A DNA stretch of 64,000 bases from assembly GCA_963792365.1 (NCBI GenBank), contig CAWBVW010000010.1, positions 124,001 through 188,000 on the forward strand. Reading direction: 5' to 3'. The position numbers were made by a program, and so were the translations under genes. This DNA is from JAOUGY01 sp963792365 (GTDB lineage: Bacteria; Actinomycetota; Acidimicrobiia; Spongiisociales; ZC4RG35). Of this stretch, positions 61,363-64,000 are shown in pieces. The stretch's first letter is position 1. Each line of letters opens with the position of its first letter. Under the pieces are notes generated by a model that saw nothing but the letters and a program-made list of their open reading frames with translations, was not told the DNA's origin and made no database searches.

Positions 61363-62204
61363 CGTTTGCGCTCGCCGTCCCCAACAAAGGACGGCTCAAG
61401 GAGCCGTCGGTGAAGCTCCTGCGCGACGCGGGTCTCTCGTTCGAGGTCACCGAACGCGCCCTGTCGGTCCCGGTACGAAACGTCGACATGGAGCTTCTGT
61501 TCGTCCGGACCGAGGACATCCCCGAGCTCGTGTCGGACGCCGTGGCGGACGTCGGCATCACAGGTGTCGATCTCGTCGCCGAACACGGCAACGGTCTTCA
61601 GAGCATCGCGGAACTCGGCTACGGACATTGCCGCCTTGTGGCAGCGGTGCCCAATGCGTCACCGATCGAGAAGACCGATGAATTCTCGGGTCTGCGGGTC
61701 GCCACGGCACATCCACACGCCACATCCACCTACTTCGCCGAGCGATCCATCGATGTCGACGTGGTGGCATTGCGTGGATCGGTGGAGGTGGCGACCAAGA
61801 TCGGGGTGGCGGACGCCATCGTCGATCTGGTGTCGACGGGCTCGACGCTCCGTGTGAACGGACTGCGAGCGGTCGGAACGCTCATCGAGTCGCAGGCGAT
61901 CCTGGTCAGCCGCGCCGGCGAGGTCGACGACACGAGGGTTCAACAGGTTGCAACCGCTCTTCGCGCAGTCACCGCAGGCCGTCGCAAGCGATATCTCCTC
62001 CTCAACGCCCCCACCACCGCACTCGACGCCATCGTCGATCTGATACCCGGCCTCGAGGCACCGACGGTCGTGCCGCTGGCAGAGGACAACTGGGTGGCGA
62101 TCCACTCGGTGGTCGACGCCGAGCACCTGTGGGAGCTCCTACCCGAACTCGAAGCCGCCGGCGGCAAAGGAATCCTCGTACTCCCGATCGAGCAGTTGCT
62201 GTGA
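61359..62204 (+). CDS. hisG: ATP phosphoribosyltransferase
   Basis: First step of histidine synthesis, joining ATP and PRPP. The 281-aa long-form enzyme starts MTFALAVPNKGRLKEPSV and has the PRPP site region IVDLVSTGSTLRVNGL. The C-terminal ACT-like domain (about 210-281) gives histidine feedback. The ATG at 61359 overlaps the TrpR-like stop (ATGA); the fused reading frame upstream is due to the frameshift. Confidence 0.94.
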   Translation: MTFALAVPNKGRLKEPSVKLLRDAGLSFEVTERALSVPVRNVDMELLFVRTEDIPELVSDAVADVGITGVDLVAEHGNGLQSIAELGYGHCRLVAAVPNASPIEKTDEFSGLRVATAHPHATSTYFAERSIDVDVVALRGSVEVATKIGVADAIVDLVSTGSTLRVNGLRAVGTLIESQAILVSRAGEVDDTRVQQVATALRAVTAGRRKRYLLLNAPTTALDAIVDLIPGLEAPTVVPLAEDNWVAIHSVVDAEHLWELLPELEAAGGKGILVLPIEQLL

Positions 62205-62212
62205 TGTATAGA

Positions 62213-62240
62213 TCTCCAGTCTCCGGTCGCCAGTCTCCAG
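62213..62240. repeat. Heptad repeats between hisG and hisD
   Basis: Four units TCTCCAG, TCTCCGG, TCGCCAG and TCTCCAG, starting eight bases after the hisG stop. Same consensus as the elements at 6640, 24051 and 25811. No opposite arm is present here. Confidence 0.6.
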
Positions 62241-62265
62241 CCCGAGATCGTTCCAGGCGGTCGCA

Positions 62266-63552
62266 ATGAGGTTGCGCAGGATCGATCTCGATACGATGTC
62301 GCTCGCCGAACGGCGTGCCCTGCTGCGACGGTCCGCCGTCCCTCAGCGGGCGATTCGGGACGGTGCAGCCGCAATCTGCGACGACGTCGCCGAGCGGGGC
62401 GATGCCGCCATCGGTGAGTACGCCGGCCGGTTCGGCGGCGGGTTCCGCCGGGTGGAGGCCGACGAGATCGCCCGAGCCGTGGAACAGGCTGGAAGCGAGG
62501 TGGTCGCCGCGTTGGAGACGGCCAAGGCGAACGTCGAGGCGTATCACCGGGAGCAGCTCCCCCACGATCTGCAGGTCCAGACCGTGGATGGGGTGGAGAT
62601 CACCCGACGCTGGACTCCGCTTCGGCGAATCGGCGCATACGTGCCCGGAGGAAAGGCGTCCTACCCGTCGTCGGTGATCATGACCGCGGTTCCGGCGAAG
62701 GTAGCCGGAGTCGAGCAGGTCGTCGTAGCCTCGCCTGCTGCTGCCGACGGTTCGGTCAACCCCGCCACCCTGGCCGCCTGCGCCGTCGCGGGCGTCGACG
62801 AGGTGTGGATCATGGGCGGCGCCCAGGCGGTGGCCGCACTCGCCTACGGCACCGAATCCGTGGAGCCGGTGGAGAAGATCGTCGGTCCCGGCAATGCCTG
62901 GGTCACAGCGGCGAAGCTGGCGGTCTTCGGGGTGTGTGCAATCGACCTCCCGGCCGGCCCGTCCGAGGTTCTGGTCCTCGCCGACGACACCGCCGACGCC
63001 ACGTTGGTCGCCGTCGATCTGCTCTGCCAGGCCGAACACGGGCCCGACTCTCCCGCCGTGCTCGTGACAAACGACCCCGGGCTGCCCGAGCGCGTCGAGG
63101 CCGAGTTGGATCGGCTCCTCCCGGAGCTCGAACGCTCCGAGATCCTCGAGCAGGCCCTGGCGGAGCACGGCTGGTCGGTGGTGGTTCCCGACCGGGAATC
63201 CGGCATCGACTTCGCCAACGACTACGCCGGTGAGCACGTGACGATCATGACTGCCGATCCCGACGCCGATGCCAAGCAGATCACGGCTGCCGGGTCGGTG
63301 TACGTCGGGCGATGGTCACCCGAGTCGGCCGGCGACTACGCGACCGGCGCCAACCACGTCCTGCCCACGGGCGGGCTCGCCGCCGCTTGCGGCCCGCTGT
63401 CGGTCGAGGACTTCGGTTCGTGGCGACAGGAACAGCGCATCACCAGGGACGGGCTCGAACGACTCGTCGACACGATCGCCACCCTCGCCACGGCCGAGGG
63501 ACTCACCGCTCACCGTCTGGCCGCGCAGATCCGCCTCGAACAGGAGCAATGA
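62266..63552 (+). CDS. hisD: Histidinol dehydrogenase
   Basis: Zn-dependent, NAD-linked oxidation of histidinol to histidine. The 428-aa protein shows AYVPGGKASYPSSVIM, KIVGPGNAWVTAAKLAVFG, zinc-ligand QAEHGPDS, and ESAGDYATGANHVLPTGG. AGGCGG lies before the ATG. It overlaps hisB by one base. Confidence 0.95.
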   Translation: MRLRRIDLDTMSLAERRALLRRSAVPQRAIRDGAAAICDDVAERGDAAIGEYAGRFGGGFRRVEADEIARAVEQAGSEVVAALETAKANVEAYHREQLPHDLQVQTVDGVEITRRWTPLRRIGAYVPGGKASYPSSVIMTAVPAKVAGVEQVVVASPAAADGSVNPATLAACAVAGVDEVWIMGGAQAVAALAYGTESVEPVEKIVGPGNAWVTAAKLAVFGVCAIDLPAGPSEVLVLADDTADATLVAVDLLCQAEHGPDSPAVLVTNDPGLPERVEAELDRLLPELERSEILEQALAEHGWSVVVPDRESGIDFANDYAGEHVTIMTADPDADAKQITAAGSVYVGRWSPESAGDYATGANHVLPTGGLAAACGPLSVEDFGSWRQEQRITRDGLERLVDTIATLATAEGLTAHRLAAQIRLEQEQ

Positions 63553-64000
63553 TGACCAGAACCGCCAAGGTGACCCGCGAGACGAACGAGACGAACGTCG
63601 CCGTCGACCTCGATCTCGACGGCTCGGGTCAGGTGTCTGTGACCACTGGGATCGGGTTCTTCGACCACCTACTCACCTCGTTCGGACACCACGCGATGTT
63701 CGACCTCAAAGTGGAGACGACCGGTGACATCCACATCGACGACCACCACACCGTCGAGGACACTGCGCTCGTGCTCGGTGAGGCCTTCGCTGCTGCGCTC
63801 GGTGATCGAAGCGGCATCTCACGGTTCGGCGACGCCACCGTGCCCATGGACGAGGCTCGCGCCACCGCGGTGGTCGACATCTCCGGGAGGCCGTACTCGG
63901 TGTTCGAGCTTCCGTTCGCCCAACCCATGCTGGGAAGCCTGTCGACCCAGAACATCCCCCACGCGCTGGAGGCGTTCACGCGTACGGCCGGCATCACACT
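63552..64000 (+). CDS. hisB: Imidazoleglycerol-phosphate dehydratase (3' truncated by window edge)
   Basis: Mn-dependent dehydratase of histidine synthesis; 149 codons are visible. GIGFFDHLLTSFGHHAMFDL and DDHHTVEDTALVLGEAF are the metal-binding signatures. The ATG at 63552 shares the A of the hisD stop TGA and is five bases after AGGAG; ATG at 63549 is also in frame but poorly spaced. It continues beyond the window. Confidence 0.94.
   Translation, partial: MTRTAKVTRETNETNVAVDLDLDGSGQVSVTTGIGFFDHLLTSFGHHAMFDLKVETTGDIHIDDHHTVEDTALVLGEAFAAALGDRSGISRFGDATVPMDEARATAVVDISGRPYSVFELPFAQPMLGSLSTQNIPHALEAFTRTAGIT

Noticed and set aside
61065..62204. A single fused regulator-HisG protein
   Set aside because: The regulator's conserved second half lies in another frame ending with an overlap to the hisG ATG, so the fusion is most simply a one-base shift.
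1..64000. tRNA, rRNA, prophage or insertion sequence
   Set aside because: No cloverleaf, rRNA motif, integrase, transposase or phage structural gene was recognised anywhere.

Overview
The window is a dense, high-GC chromosomal segment from an actinomycete, most likely class Acidimicrobiia. This is an inference from several signs. There are two secreted CAP proteins with SLH repeats of the FCPDDxVTRGQMAAFL type. Several genes appear to be leaderless. There is a perfect actinobacterial LexA box, a three-gene transhydrogenase, an actinobacterial Cdc48-like ATPase and an F420/LLM-type oxidoreductase. I see no rRNA, tRNA, prophage, insertion sequence or CRISPR array. Nearly all sequence is coding, with four-base ATGA/GTGA/TTGA overlaps in most operons.

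Layout. 1-2106: end of an unknown gene, a Nudix hydrolase and small membrane or Cys-rich proteins. 2090-6460 (minus): type II fatty-acid operon fabD-fabH-fabG-acpP-fabF. 6485-7207: a non-coding tandem array of a ~168-bp repeat. 7208-17070 (minus): threonine-aldolase-like enzyme, small zinc-ribbon and PH-like proteins, aminotransferase, then a tightly overlapping run (LLM oxidoreductase, DUF1232, ROK kinase, small helical protein, ArsA ATPase), SRPBCC protein, phosphoesterase, membrane protein, ilvD. 17175-21815: glycogen phosphorylase, queG, DUF4349 lipoprotein. 22128-27351: attenuator-controlled ilvB-ilvN-ilvC-leuA. 27459-34948: small accessory enzymes and a phosphate-transport pair. 34947-37120: leuB and a cystathionine-synthase-like gene. 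37148-39259: two CAP-SLH secreted proteins. 39353-43791: Tricorn-type protease and a membrane-anchored hydrolase. 43862-50875: USP/CBS-like protein, pntAA-pntAB-pntB, nitroreductase, DUF5667 protein with a sigma factor, TrmH-type methyltransferase. 51232-52893: LexA-controlled DEDD exonuclease/UvrC-like protein. 53006-54656: decayed gene material and a Kelch lipoprotein. 54937-60086: alanine dehydrogenase, Cdc48-like ATPase, acyl-CoA dehydrogenase, VOC protein. 60297-64000: hisA (minus) and a TrpR/YerC-like regulator with hisG-hisD-hisB (plus).

Regulation. Upstream of ilvB a probably leaderless eight-codon peptide with Ile-Leu-Val-Leu is followed by a hairpin and a textbook terminator, so ribosome-mediated attenuation by branched-chain amino acids is likely. 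The exonuclease/UvrC-like gene has a perfect LexA palindrome inside its promoter spacer. The TrpR/YerC-like gene ahead of hisG has a 26-bp near-perfect palindrome upstream, a good candidate operator.

Two non-coding signals stand out. One is a dispersed family of intergenic elements made of about four 7-bp units, usually of GTC-N4 form. These are often in inverted pairs and lie in the ilvB-ilvN, ilvC-leuA, hisG-hisD and VOC-hisA gaps, upstream of ilvB and inside the 168-bp array. The other is the 168-bp array itself, where every copy carries the same 8-bp GC hairpin. At least three genes (hydrolase-cyclase, AhpD-like, YerC-like) show single-base frameshifts, so either base-level errors or recent decay affect this sequence.
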